Assembly (NCBI GenBank): GCA_030849465.1
Contig: JARVLF010000011.1
Coordinates: forward strand, 1 to 64,000
Length of the DNA: 64,000 nucleotides
Direction: 5' to 3'
DNA from: Moesziomyces globuligerus
Lineage: Eukaryota; Basidiomycota; Ustilaginomycetes; Ustilaginales; Ustilaginaceae
Below, piece by piece: positions 27,302 through 38,367 of the stretch (positions within the stretch are counted from its first letter, which is position 1; every line of letters begins with the position of its first letter). Below the pieces are notes generated by a model that was given only the letters and a program-made list of their open reading frames with translations, had not been told where the DNA came from and searched no databases. A program made the translations under genes and the position numbers.

Positions 27302-29832
27302 CGTGGTGTGTGTATGTCTTCGGGCTGCTCGACTTGAGGCCTGCAGCGATTACGGCCATAAGCTCGACAGCGTTTCGGGAGGACGCCGACGGCGAGCGGA
27401 TCGGTCGGGTCGGGCGATGGAGTGCAGTGATGAGAGTCGAAGGGGCAGCACCAGGCCGCAGGGCGAACGAGATCGATAGGGTGATTGGACGATTGGCGGA
27501 GGTTCGGATGTGCCGTTCGCGGACGGATGTGCCGTGTGCTGTCGGAAGGGAGCCGATGCGGAAGGGAGACGAGTGGTTTGGCAAGCTATCCAGGCTTGGA
27601 GTAAACTGTACGGAATGGGAACGAGGATCTAGAGGACGAGCAGACGGACGGGAGCAAAGGGCGAATGATCAGGACAGGTTGGCGGTGAGGGCGTAGGAGG
27701 ATAGTTGTGGTGGTGATGGAGTGAGTGATGGGAGGCAGGTGTGAAGCGAGCCGGCTGGAAGCATGTCAGTGGGCTCGGTTGCTTTGTTGCGAGCTCGCTC
27801 ACGCACGCTGACACTGAACAGTGAAGAGTGATGCGATTTTCGAATTTATGCGGGCCCGCACAAGCAGCTGTGATAGGGGATTTCACAAGTGGAGCAAGCA
27901 GCCCACTCGCACTCGCGCTCAAATTTGTTTGATGGCCGGTGGCGGAGGTGCCGACCCCGAGGATGCCGTAGGGATGACCGATTCGTGCTCGAGCGTTTTT
28001 CCAGACATCACACGGCGCACGTAACCCACTCGGCCCCACTCGACCCCACCCGATGAGAATCACGACAGCAGCCATCGTGAGCTGTGTGAGCCGTGTGAGC
28101 TGTGTGAGCTGTGTGAGCTGTGTGAGCTGTGTGAGCTGTGTGAGTGCGGGCTCAGCAGACCGGCGGACAGCGAGAAGGTGGCAGGAATTGATGCCAAGAC
28201 CGAGAGTGTGGGTGCGTGCAGCGTTGCATCGGAAGCAGCCCGCAAGACGCCGCAGCCCTCCCCGTCTGCACTGAACTGAACTGCACTGCACTGCACCTCA
28301 CTGCCCACCGATGTGTGCTGTCACATGCAGTCCGCATTCACGCTGCCCCTGCACACCGGCCATCGAAAGCACGCGAAAGCACGCACCGTGACCAATGCAT
28401 TCACTGAATGGCCCCTGGTTGCAAGTGCCCGCGGGAGCGCAACTTGCGATTCGGCGGAGAGCTGCCGAGAGAAGCATGCGGTGCTGTGCCGAGGGTCTGA
28501 TTCACGATTTAGGGTTGGCTTCTCGCAACGGCGTGGCCAGGGTCGTCTGGCGGTGCCTGTCATTTCACTGATTCGCTCGCCGCCGCCGCTTTGGTGCGCG
28601 ATGCGGTCACTCGGCACTCACTCGCCTTCGGATGCGCTTTTCCGGCTTCGCTCGCTTCCACATGGTGCGCCTCCGGCGATTTTTGCCATCGAGCAGCGCG
28701 TCGCAGGCGACACCGAGGATCGGATCGGATCGAGCCCGATGTGAATTCTCGCCCGATCGGATCGCACGCTCGAACGCCATCATCCGCAAGAACGACGATG
28801 AGGAAAGCGGCAGCCGATGACAGTGAACGCTTGTGCGGCTTGGCTCGGCTTTGCTTCTGCTCGTCCGACAAGAGAGTAGCCTGATTCTGGCTGAAGCGTG
28901 CGGGAACACGAGCATGGATCTGCCCGCGCCCGTTGACTCGTATGTTCCGATCCGCTTATCGCCGGCGATGTTGCCCAAAGACGGCTTTTGCTGAGCGCCT
29001 TCTGGCGTCCTCTGATGCACGTCGCTCATTCGTCACGCCAACAGCTTGATCCTTCTCCCTATTCTGTAGCAGTGCTCTCAAATTACCGGCGAGGATACGA
29101 GCCACCGACTGTGCCACCTCGTTGTCTGGCGGAAAGCGGTTCTTTAACTGTCGTCCCATCCGACTCATCCTTGAAGGTCAGCGTCACCTTCTGATCCCAA
29201 GCCGACATTCTGAAGCAGAAGTGCGGAGCGAGCGTCCGCAATCGACAAGCAGAGCAGTGCAGTGGCGGCCAAGGTGGGAAGGGTGGCGATGATGGTGGCA
29301 GCAACATAACAGGCCTGCCTTGGAGACAACTACAGGGACCACGATGGCTTGTGGTGCGGTGTGATTTCATGCTCAGTCGTTATCCCGAACGCACAGTCAT
29401 GCTCCGACTGTTCATCCAAGCGGAATGCCCGCTCGCACGTTGCGGGAACTTTCGTGCGGCTCACAGCCAGCAAAGTAGAAAGTGCCATGAACAGCGCCTC
29501 GGCCTGCACTTGCCCGTCTGAAGAGACTGCCGACGATGCAAGCGCATACGCTACTCGCTTTGATCGTGACGCTTGCACTGAGCCTAAGTTCAGCGCAGAC
29601 TACGCCACTGAAGCGATCGATGCAGGAAAGCGCTTCCTCGATAGCGGCTCACGTGAGGACGCGGGGGAGGACGCGATGGGAACGCCAAGCTCGAATACTG
29701 CAACGATGAGTACTGCAACTGGTGCTACTGCGATGCCTTCTGAAGTGTCTCGAGCGGCACATGCCTGAACAACACAGACGTTGGATCGAAGGAACTGGTG
29801 TTGCATGTTGGAAAGAGCGAACAAGTGGTGGT
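27302..29832. other. Long intergenic region (2.5 kb) with a 9-bp microsatellite
   Basis: The largest gap in the window. It holds the 9-bp tandem array at 28077-28144 and, near 28275-28305, a short CTGAACTGCACTGCAC repeat. Frames of up to 220 codons exist on both strands, but they are either translated microsatellite or lack any domain, ATG or splice logic. The right-hand part (about 29200-29770) has frames of 80-140 codons on both strands that I cannot support. A long 5' leader of the Prm10-like gene could occupy the left end. Confidence 0.45.
28077..28144. repeat. 9-bp tandem repeat, (GTGAGCTGT)7.5
   Basis: Seven full units plus GTGAG. The second unit carries one change (GTGAGCCGT). Read on the minus strand it would encode Ser-His-Ser repeats, but no gene is supported there. 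Confidence 0.9.
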
Positions 29833-30513
29833 TTAGTGGTGAGCGGCGTGGTCGAGCTCGAAGCGGATGCCGCTGCGATGCGGTGAGATTGCGTGAAAGG
29901 GAAAGAGAAGAGAGTCAGCTGACGAGTCAGCCGGCAGAGGCGATGCCAGAGAGCACAGCAGAAATGTGCGACGTACCAGTAGGGGCAAGCTTTGGGTGAC
30001 GGTTTATCCAAGTTGATAAAGACCTGAGCGAGGGAGGAAGGAAGAGTGCGATGTTAGCGGCGGTCGGTGGTGGTATGCGCATGGATGCAGAGCGAAAGGA
30101 CTTACCTTTGGGTGACCGAGAGGGCCTCCTCCGCCGTCGCAGGCGACGATGCGCTTGGAGGAGAGGCGGATGGGTTCGCGCTGGATCATCTCGATGGCGG
30201 CGAGGGGCTGGGGTTGGAAGCGCATGTCGAGCTGTTCGAAGCGCGGGCCCTTCATGGCGTTGTGCCTTGGGTTCTGGGTCTCGGACCAGGTGGTGGGGAA
30301 GTTGGGCGACTGCTCGGCAGGGATGTGCGCCGGGGTGTGGGGCTGAGCGACGGGACGGATGGGCTTGGGTTGGGGCGCGGTGGGCGAGTTGGACGAGGTT
30401 GGCGCGTTGGCGGGGCGGACAAAGAAGCCGCTGGCGTTGGAAGCGGAGGCGGAGGTGTGGAGCGTGCGGCGCGCGGCCAGCACGAGGTTGGACGTGTGTC
30501 GAGCGGCGATCAT
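29833..30513 (-). CDS. NADH:ubiquinone oxidoreductase (complex I) zinc-binding subunit, NDUFS6 type
   Basis: Three exons, 30106-30513, 29977-30023 and 29833-29872, encode 164 residues. The introns are 82 and 104 bases (donors GTAAGT and GTACGT; acceptors CTCAG and CGCAG). Splicing rebuilds the family motif: a Cys in IVACDGGGG, His in LGHPK, then PSPKACPYCGIRFELDHAAHH. The result is Cys-x8-His-x14-Cys-x2-Cys, the Zn site of this subunit. The zinc site is spread over all three exons, and the fourth cysteine codon is itself split by intron 2. The basic N-terminus with LAARRTLHTSASAS suits mitochondrial import. It acts in the N-module of complex I. The gene is divergent from NFS1 with 615 bases between the starts. 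Confidence 0.9.
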
Positions 30514-31128
30514 TGTGGGCCACAGGGCGAGGAGGGATGATGGTGTCGCGAGAGGCGGCCCTGATGGCCTCGACGGAGATTGGCACTCGCTCCGCACTCG
30601 CCCACTCGAAACTGCCAGAGCCCTGTGCGTCCGACTCGGATCCGTGGCGATTGACGACGCATACCTTCTCGTGCGGATTATGGCAGGAGAGAGAGTGGTG
30701 ATGTAACATCTTGAAAGCTGGAATTGCCACACGGCGATCGGATGGATGGCCGAATGGCTCAGCCAAGCAGCCTCGCCTCGGCTCAGTGGAAGGATTGGAT
30801 TGGATTATTCAATTCGGTGATTCTGGCTGGCTTCGAGCTTCTGGGGCGCGCTTCGCCACCGAGCCAATGTCCAAGTCGAAGGCCGCCAGCTCGCCGCGGA
30901 GCCAGTCGGACTTGCAGCCAGCCTGGCCTCCCACAGCTCAGGCGCCTCGGCACTCTGAACACTTTTTCCAACCAACCCGCGCTGAGCTCGCAGTATCAGA
31001 GTCGCCATTCTTCATCTTCAGCACCTATACTCGCACCTACCATCACCAATAGGTCGACACCTCCCAGCACAATCGACCTCCTCATACTTGCACCTTTGCT
31101 CTCCACATCACCGCACTCTATCTGCACC
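30514..31128. other. Divergent promoter of NDUFS6-type and NFS1 genes
   Basis: A 615-bp head-to-head region. The right part (about 31020-31128) is a C/T- and A-rich leader typical of fungal 5' UTRs. No gene seen. An open frame continuous with NFS1 extends into it but has no targeting-type sequence upstream of 31129. Confidence 0.5.
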
Positions 31129-32703
31129 ATGGCCAGCTCGCTCCGATCCTCGGCGCCTTCGAGGCTCGCGCTGCGTGCGCTCACACGACACGACCACGTC
31201 CACCCCCGCACCATCTCCACCACCGTGACCAAGGTCGGCGCTGCTTCTGCCTCGTCCTCTTCGGCCTCCGCATCCTCGTCCAATGCGCGCGCGCGCGGAC
31301 AGGCCCGTGGCTACGCTTCCCCCTCCTCGCCCGCATCCATGGCGACCCCCGTCGAAGTCGCACAGCCCGACATCCGCGCCGGCATCGGCAGCAAGATGGG
31401 CTCCGGCAAGAACCTCCTCAGCGACATCATCGCCGCCGCACCCAAGCACTCGACAGCAAACCGTCCCATCTACCTCGACGCACAGTCCACCACCCCCGTC
31501 GACCCGCGTGTCGTCGACAAGATGATGCCCTTCATGACAAACCAATACGGCAACCCGCACTCCCGCACGCACGCCTACGGCTGGGAGTCCGAGAAGGGCG
31601 TCGAGGAGGGCCGCGAGCACATCGCCCGCCTCATCGGCGCCGATCCCAAGGAGATCATTTTCACCTCGGGCGCCACCGAGTCCAACAACATGGCCATCAA
31701 GGGCATCGCCCACTTTTACAAGTCCAAGAAGAACCACATCATCACCACCCAGACCGAGCACAAGTGCGTCCTCGACTCGTGCCGCCGCCTCCAGGAGGAG
31801 GGCTTCGAGGTCACCTACCTCCCCGTCCAGTCCAACGGCCTCATCGACCTCAAGCAGCTCGAGGACGCGCTCCGCCCCACCACCGCCCTCGTCTCCATCA
31901 TGGCCGTCAACAACGAGATCGGCGTCATCCAGCCCATCAAGGAGATCGGACACCTCCTCAAGACCAAGGGCGCAGAGCTCGCAAAGCAGGGCCTCGGCCG
32001 CGGCGCCACCAAGCCCTTCTTCCACACCGACGCCGCGCAGGCCGCCGGCAAGATCGCGCTCGACGTCAACGAGCTCGGCATCGACCTCATGAGCCTCTCG
32101 AGCCACAAGCTCTACGGGCCCATGGGCATCGGCGCCTGCTACATCCGCCGTCGTCCGCGCGTCCGTCTCGAGCCGCTCATCAACGGCGGTGGCCAGGAGC
32201 GCGGTCTGCGCTCGGGCACGCTGGCTCCGCAGCTCATCGCCGGCTTCGGCGAGGCGGCGAGGCTCGCCAAGCAGGAGCTCGCCTACGACCACGCGCACAT
32301 CGCCAAGCTCTCGGAACGCCTGCGCAACACGCTCGAGGCCAACATCACGCACGTCCTCTTCAACGGCGATCCCAACGGCTATCCGGGCTGCCTCAACCTC
32401 ACCTTCCAGTACGTCGAGGGCGAGTCGCTCCTCATGGCGCTCAAGGACATTTGCCTCTCGTCCGGTTCCGCGTGCACGTCGGCCTCGCTCGAGCCTTCGT
32501 ACGTGCTCCGTGCGCTCGGTCTAAACGACGAGAACGCGCATTCGTCGCTCCGCTTCGGCATCGGTCGCTTCACCACAGAGGAGGAGGTCGACTACGTCGC
32601 AGACAAGATCATCAAGGTCGTCAACAAGTTGCGCGACATGAGCCCGCTTTGGGAGATGGTTCAGGAGGGTATTGATCTTGACAGTATCACCTGGTCGGGT
32701 TAG
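31129..32703 (+). CDS. NFS1: Mitochondrial cysteine desulfurase
   Basis: This is 524 residues from the ATG at 31129. It is a PLP enzyme that removes sulfur from cysteine and delivers it as persulfide to the ISU scaffold for Fe-S clusters, and also for tRNA thiolation. An N-terminal Ser/Ala/Arg-rich region of about 100 residues is the import presequence and is longer than usual. The PLP lysine is Lys327 in [12 protein letters not shown], and other cofactor contacts are visible in SGATESNN and [11 protein letters not shown]. The catalytic loop reads [10 protein letters not shown] with Cys449. The C-terminus [18 protein letters not shown] is highly characteristic of NFS1. Everything needed for activity is present. 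Confidence 0.97.
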   Translation: MASSLRSSAPSRLALRALTRHDHVHPRTISTTVTKVGAASASSSSASASSSNARARGQARGYASPSSPASMATPVEVAQPDIRAGIGSKMGSGKNLLSDIIAAAPKHSTANRPIYLDAQSTTPVDPRVVDKMMPFMTNQYGNPHSRTHAYGWESEKGVEEGREHIARLIGADPKEIIFTSGATESNNMAIKGIAHFYKSKKNHIITTQTEHKCVLDSCRRLQEEGFEVTYLPVQSNGLIDLKQLEDALRPTTALVSIMAVNNEIGVIQPIKEIGHLLKTKGAELAKQGLGRGATKPFFHTDAAQAAGKIALDVNELGIDLMSLSSHKLYGPMGIGACYIRRRPRVRLEPLINGGGQERGLRSGTLAPQLIAGFGEAARLAKQELAYDHAHIAKLSERLRNTLEANITHVLFNGDPNGYPGCLNLTFQYVEGESLLMALKDICLSSGSACTSASLEPSYVLRALGLNDENAHSSLRFGIGRFTTEEEVDYVADKIIKVVNKLRDMSPLWEMVQEGIDLDSITWSG

Positions 32704-33879
32704 GCTTTCTCGTTGCAATCGAATCGGGATTTGAGTCGATGCGTTGTGCACGAGTAGCGTTTGGGGTTGTGGAGTTTCAGCGAGGCAGTGGGATGTGGAG
32801 TGAGGTTTGGGTGCGCAAGATGGGCGAGTGCAAGTGAGTTGATTGGGGTGTGAGTTGCGACTTTTGAGCTTGCGATCGGCGAAGGTTGGTCAAGCGTTTG
32901 TGCTGCAGCGCAGAGTTGCTCGAGACGTGCGTGCGTGAGCAGGCGTTGGCAGTAGTCCGCGATCTCAGGATTCCCACTCGTGCCAGCCGCCGCTCCCCGC
33001 TGCAGTGCGCAACCCTTCGCGCAAATCCGTCTCGACCAAGTCGCTCAGCGCCCCGCCGTGCGGTGCAGAGAGCACAGGTCGCAACATGCACCCAACCCAA
33101 CCTCGGAAGTTGTTGCGCCAACCTCAGAGGCAACATCCATCCCGCATTCTAACCTCCGGAACCACAAGCCCGAGAACAAGCGACACGCTAGCGCCGGAAG
33201 AAAGCGTACGGAGACGGAACCAATAAGAACGTCTCTCGCTTTTTCATCCCTCGTCACTCGACGCATCTTGCAGCTCAAAGTACTTGCTCCTCTCTCTTCG
33301 CAAATGGATCAGGGAGCCGCTGTGTGGGAGCATCACCGAGCAAGGTGGTGGGGTGGCGTGAAAATGCGGCCGTCCCGCGCCTGCGCAGATGATCGGCGTG
33401 GCGCATAAATGTTTCCGCCTCCAAACAATGGAAAATAGATGCGCTCCGCAGCCACCACAGGGCGATCCCGCACGTCAGATTCCGCATCCCCTCGGCGCAA
33501 CCCCTCAACCAAGTTCCCTCCGCACTCTGAGCCCGCTCGCCGTTCCTCGGACTTGGCCTTAACCTCTCCCTCGCCAACAGCTGTGTCAACCTCGGGACAT
33601 CAGCATCCAACCTTCGGCAAAAGGTGGTGACGATTGCCGGGGAAACACTTCGAGAATAAAGTAGGAAAAAAGAATTGACCGAATATAAGAAGAAAAAGCA
33701 GGGGCATTGGCACAGCGGGACGCGAGAGGGTTAGACTGGGAAAAAAACAAATTCGATTTCTTTTTAAAAAAGGGCAATATGGAGATATTGAGGAGAAGGC
33801 GAAACGACGGATCTGAGCTTCCAACGAGCCAAGCAGAGCGAGGTGCTATCGAACAAGGACTTGCTTTGAGCGTCGATCT
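32704..33879. other. Convergent 3' region between NFS1 and the metalloprotease
   Basis: About 1.2 kb. Around 33650-33790 the composition drops sharply to A/T-rich sequence with runs of A and T, unlike the rest of the window. I looked for a Pol III gene here (A-box-like TTGGCACAGCGG and a T-run) but no tRNA fold closes. No protein gene is supported. Confidence 0.45.
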
Positions 33880-34827
33880 TCAGCGGTAAGCATCCATGGC
33901 AGCCTGGAGACGGGCGATCTGGCCGCTGGTGAAGCTGGTGAGGCAGACGTCGTACGAGTAGTTCATGAAGTTCTTGACCAGGTCCTGTCCACCGCCCGAG
34001 CAGGTGTCGGCCGAAGCAGGGCAGCCCTGAGTAGGCTGACCCTGGGGAGGGGTGTCATCGACGTAGTCGCCAGGGCTCGAGCAACCGCCCTGGAAAGTGT
34101 GGTAGAGACCAACCCAGTGACCGACCTAAAGAGGAAAAAAAAAAGAAAAAAGACAAAAAGAAAAAGAAATGGTCAATCGCCCGTCCTCATCATGCTGCCC
34201 ATCTTTCGTCACGATGCAACTTACCTCGTGGGTGAGCGTCTTGCCGAGGTTGTAGTTAGGGATCGAGCCTCCGGGACGAGCAGTGTACTGGAGAACGATA
34301 CCGTCGTTCTTGGGCTGCGAGGCGTAGTTCCAAGGGAAGGTGGCGTAGCCGAGGAGGCCGGAGCTGCCAAAGTCGACAGTGTAAATGTTGAGGGCGTTGG
34401 CACCGCCCTTGCGGAGGGTGTTCTTCATGGCGGCCTCAGCAGAGGTGCCCTGGTTGGTGTTGTAGAACCAGTTGGAGTTCACCGTCGTCTCGGTGCCGGC
34501 GAGGTAGAACGAGAGACCGGTGCCTTGGTAGCCCTGGTTGAGCACGGCAATCTGATCGTTAATCTGCGAGGACGTCAGGCGACCGCTGGTACCATCCGTC
34601 AGTACGTGGAAGTAGACGCCGATTTGAGTTGCAGTGAAGGCAGCGTCGTTGGAGGTGCTCGAGGTGCGAGAAGCACGGGCGGCGGCGACCTTGGCGGAGA
34701 GGGCCTGCTCGACCGAGGCGGGGGCGACCTCGTGGCTTCCGCACGCGCGGGTGGCGGGGGCGGCAAAGGCGGGGGTGGCCACCATGAGGGCGGCGCCGAG
34801 GATGACGGCGAGGCTCTTGAACTGCAT
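33880..34827 (-). CDS. Secreted metalloprotease, M43 (pappalysin-like) family
   Basis: Two exons, 34225-34827 and 33880-34125, with a 99-base intron (GTAAGT...TTTAG), encode 282 residues. A signal peptide (MQFKSLAVILGAALMVATPAFA) leads into a short propeptide-like region. Splicing completes the zinc motif HEVGHWVGLYH at residues 200-210, with the exon junction directly after the catalytic Glu201. Downstream lie CSSPGDYVDDTP, a Cys-rich stretch and the Met-turn NFMNYSYDVC. These are the marks of the MEP1-like extracellular proteases of fungi. The protein should be secreted and active, with a role in nutrient release or host interaction. A TATA box lies about 112 bases upstream. Confidence 0.92.
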
Positions 34828-34938
34828 CTTGTCTAAGCGGGAGGGGTGGGGTTGGGGGAGTCTAGGAGCTAGGAGGCGGGCAAGTGGAGTTGGATTGGGA
34901 TAGGGAAACGGATGGGTTGGTGGGCGATTGTGGTGTGG

Positions 34939-34944
34939 CTTATA
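34939..34944 (-). promoter_or_regulatory. TATA box of the metalloprotease gene
   Basis: TATAAG on the minus strand lies about 112 bases upstream of the ATG at 34827. Confidence 0.45.
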
Positions 34945-35506
34945 TGTTGTTTGTCGGCAGGCTCGTGGGTGTTTGAGGGAGCGTCCATGCTGATGAACGA
35001 GGCAAGCGAGACATTTGTGTGAGTGTCTCACGACATCTGCGGGCCGAAAGGGCAAGGAAGGTCGGGTGGCGAAGGATGTCGTTCGACACGCGTTTACAGC
35101 GGCGGAATACAGTATTGGAGTATTGGTGCCAATTGCTGTACGGGCGCTCTTGTTGCATTGCCGTCGAGCGGTGCGGATTCGGCTGGTGAGCGTGTCATGA
35201 TCGTCCATTCATGCAAGCGATGGAGCTCGACGGCTGTCGGACGTGATCCGTCCGGACGGCGCTCTTCCGTACCGAGCACGAGCTCGGCAAGAGCAAGAAG
35301 AAAGAGCCATGCAGGCCAACCCGCCTAGCCACTGCGGTACCGTGGAGCCGAACAGCGACTGGACAGCTGCGATCAGTATCTTGGGTCGGCGCCATCGGCG
35401 AGTGGTGATTGGAGCGATCAAGGTCACGACATGAGTGCATGCGGCTGCAAAGCCGGACGCTGCTTATCGGAGTCATGGGGCGCCAAGGCGGGCTGACAGG
35501 GAGCGT

Positions 35507-35518
35507 GGGGGGGGGGGG
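35507..35518. repeat. Poly-G tract (12 G)
   Basis: An uninterrupted run of 12 guanines in intergenic DNA. Confidence 0.9.
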
Positions 35519-36484
35519 AGGCTTCGAGGCTACTGGCGTCGGAGAGCGCTGATCCGCACTGGCGCTTGTGCAAGGTGGCAGCGAGCAAGCGCCGAAGGAT
35601 AAGATTAGCCTCGGCCAGACTGCAGCACAAAGATTCTACCGTGGTGGGTGGATGATGGGGCCAAGGCAAGCTGAGCTTGGCTCTCTCGCTTGTCAGCGAG
35701 CTGCTGGACCCTTTTTCCGGGCACAGCCGGCCAAGCTCGGCTGGGACGTTGCGCTTCCAAGGCTACTGCACCCTGGACGTTCTTCGCCTAGGCACGTCTG
35801 TTGGCACTGCCGAGCAGCATCACGCAGCCGAACACGCTCGGAGCTCAAGAAGGAATCAGATCCCCGGGCCAATCGAACCGATCCATGGCTACGAAAGCGC
35901 AGCGCCCCGCCCACTATCACATCTGATCACCGCACCGAGAGTGTCAAAGGTGATTCAAGTCTGGTACAGGGGCCAAGACGAACAGGGCTCTGAGCGGGCT
36001 CCAGTGAGACGGCTCTGTTTCGATCTGGAAGAGAGTTCTGCAGCGATCGGAAGATTCGGCGCGTGCAAGCCGATGCGCACCGAGCCGTGAGCCGTTAGCC
36101 GGTCACGGATGAGGGATCAAGATACTGTAGGCGAGCGAGCCACGATGGAGGACAACGGCGCTAGTGATTGGCGCACGGAAGAAGCGCACCCGCACATCTC
36201 GGGTAGGATCTTGTTGCCACCAAGGCTGAATTTGATCTAGAGAAGCCGACGGCGATGGGGTAGGGGGGCACCTGCCATGATATCCGGGCCGGAAAGCGAA
36301 TCAGCAACGAGATAGATTGCGAGAGAGAAGATGTGGATCGGCTTGGAGAAAAAGGCGCACTAGCGAAGCGCATGTGCGTCGCGCGTGGGAGACTTGGCGG
36401 TGGGGAAGGCAGAGGGTCACGGCCAGGGTTCAACCTTGTCGAGTGATGCGTGGGCGCCGGTTGGTTGCACTCCGAGGATCCGGC

Positions 36485-36502
36485 GGGGGGGGGGGGGGGG
36501 GG
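36485..36502. repeat. Poly-G tract (18 G)
   Basis: A run of 18 guanines followed by GGTCGGGGGGG, so the local G density is very high. Run length may be unreliable in the assembly. Confidence 0.9.
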
Positions 36503-37312
36503 CAGGTCGGGGGGGTTGCACAAGGATCAAAATAGGCAGGTTGCGGTTGCAGCAACGACGACCAGCTGGCTCAGCCGTCGGGACGAGACTGTTGCAACAG
36601 AGATCCAGTGCGCTGGAAACGGTTTATGCTTTCATGGGAGCGGATGGGAGCACGCGCGCACTGTTGGACCGAGAAGGAAAAGTCTTGGCGCTCTCGACGT
36701 GCAGCAAGCCAAGCCTTTTAGCGCCGTTTGCGCTCCGCACTAGCTCAGCCTCGCTTGCACGTTACAGTACAGCACAGTATCCCTCTAGCGGAAAGCACGC
36801 CTCCGGGTCGCAACGGCCTCTGAGAGAACTCTCTCTTGCGCCTGCTCGGATTAGCCACTGCCGTAAACCTTATGCACCTTGACGAGGCGATTGCTCCATC
36901 GCCGCTTCAATCTGCCATCCACCGCTGCCACCGCTGCCACCGCTGCCACTGCTGCCTCTGGTCGGAGCGGAGCGGAGCGCAAAAATCGGAATCGCGTGTC
37001 AGATCCGAGATGGATCTTCGATCGCTCACTCAGCCCCACACCACGACTCACACTAGCTCGCTCGACTAGGCTCAACCTCCGGCTTCCGATCCGCATCCCA
37101 CCATACTGTACAGCCGACCTCTCACGGCGCTTCTCACTGCAGCCGACTGTCTGCTTTCGGCATTCTGGGCGGATGCGATCCCGACGACAGGGCCGGCATA
37201 GCCGCACGTCCAGACACGGACACATGACGTTGCGCCCTTTGATTCGCTACATGGCTCTTGTCATTGCGGAAGCACGTCGCCCGGAGCTACGGAACGCGAG
37301 CAGGCGCACGCA

Positions 37313-38293
37313 TCAGGGCCTCCAGTCGTACTTTGGCTGCCAGCCGAGCACGCGCTTGGCCTTTTCGTTCGAGAGGAGCGTGACGTTGGGATCGTCGTTG
37401 AGCGGCGTGTAGGCGACGTTGGGAAACACCTGCTTGACCAGCTCGGCCGAAGGCGTCTTCATCACGGTGTTGGAATTGGCGATGATGAATGCATGGTGGC
37501 CCTTGAGGTCCTTTTCGAGCGCCAGGCGGATGGCCTCTGCGCCGTCGCGCGCGTCGATGTAGCCCCAGCAGTTCCAGTAGCGCTTCTTGGGATCGTCCTG
37601 CCACGATTCAAACGTAGCGTACTCCTCCTCGAGCATCACGTTGCTGAAGCGCATGCTGATGATCTTGGCGCCTCCGGCGGTGGCGGGATGACGGTGGGAC
37701 TGGTTGGACCAGCGAACGTACTGCTCTGCCAGCGTCTCGCCCACGAGCTTGGAGAGCGAGTAGGCGCTTTCGGGCAGCAGCGGACTGTCCTCGGTGATGG
37801 GCAGCTTGGCCGGGGGGATGTCGAGCGGGATGCCGATCAGCGTCTCGCTGCTCGCCATGACGACGTTGGTGATGCCCAGCTTGCGGCACGCCTCGAGCAC
37901 GTTGTACGTCGCCGCGACGTTGGTGTTGAACTGCTTGCTCGACGCGCTCTGACCGGGCGAGGGCATCGCTGCGAGGTGGACCACCGCCTGCACACCCTTG
38001 TACGCCATATCGACCTCCATCAGCGCCTCGACCACCTGCCCCATATCGGTCAGATCGATCTCCACCAGGCGGTACGCTCCGCCCAATCCGCTCTTGCCGT
38101 CCTCGGACGCCGTCTTGGGCCGCACGCGGTCAAAGTTGATCACCTCGTATCCGTGCTCGGCCAGATGCGAGACCGTGGCGCGGCCCAGCTTGCCCGATCC
38201 GCCCGTCACGACGATGCGCGGCTTGGCCGCTCGTGCCGACTCGCCCAGCGTCAAGCCTGCTTCGCTGCTGCTTTGCGATGTGATGTACGACAT
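37313..38293 (-). CDS. NAD-dependent epimerase/dehydratase (extended SDR)
   Basis: This is 326 residues. The Rossmann motif is VVTGGSGKLG with glycines at 31, 34 and 37. An acidic residue after the second strand (FDR, 54-56) suggests NAD. The catalytic Tyr-x3-Lys is Y178-SLS-K182, with a serine pair at 148-149. VVHLAAMPSPG and FNTNVAATYNVLEACRK are typical of UDP-sugar epimerases and dehydratases. Enzymes like UDP-glucose 4-epimerase or uronate dehydrogenase are the closest concept, but the family is broad and no substrate can be assigned. A TATA box lies about 70 bases upstream. Another Rossmann-fold reductase gene follows on the opposite strand. Confidence 0.85.
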   Translation of the reverse strand: MSYITSQSSSEAGLTLGESARAAKPRIVVTGGSGKLGRATVSHLAEHGYEVINFDRVRPKTASEDGKSGLGGAYRLVEIDLTDMGQVVEALMEVDMAYKGVQAVVHLAAMPSPGQSASSKQFNTNVAATYNVLEACRKLGITNVVMASSETLIGIPLDIPPAKLPITEDSPLLPESAYSLSKLVGETLAEQYVRWSNQSHRHPATAGGAKIISMRFSNVMLEEEYATFESWQDDPKKRYWNCWGYIDARDGAEAIRLALEKDLKGHHAFIIANSNTVMKTPSAELVKQVFPNVAYTPLNDDPNVTLLSNEKAKRVLGWQPKYDWRP

Positions 38294-38360
38294 TTCGATC
38301 TATACTTTGGGTGTTGAGTTCGTGGTTCGATAGAGTAAAGATACTCAGTGATCGTCTGGC

Positions 38361-38367
38361 CTATATA
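38361..38367 (-). promoter_or_regulatory. TATA box of the epimerase gene
   Basis: TATATAG on the minus strand, about 70 bases upstream of the ATG at 38293. Confidence 0.45.

Larger units (their letters stand above)
34828..37312. other. Long intergenic region with two poly-G tracts
   Basis: About 2.5 kb without a supported gene. It contains the metalloprotease TATA box, a 12-G run, an 18-G run and a CCGCTGCCA-type repeat (about 36923-36955). Frames up to about 180 codons have no domain. Confidence 0.45.

Noticed and set aside
27629..28308. Minus-strand frames including Ser-His-Ser repeats
   Set aside because: They are translated minisatellite with no ATG-linked domain or splice logic.
31108..32352. 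Minus-strand frame of 414 codons opposite NFS1
   Set aside because: Antisense shadow; Glu/Leu/Gly/Ala-rich with no motif.
33690..33770. tRNA-like A-box and TTCGATT sequence
   Set aside because: The T-arm does not pair and no acceptor stem closes.
35868..35885. GGTTCGATT on the minus strand as a tRNA B-box
   Set aside because: The base after the loop is G, not C, and no cloverleaf forms.
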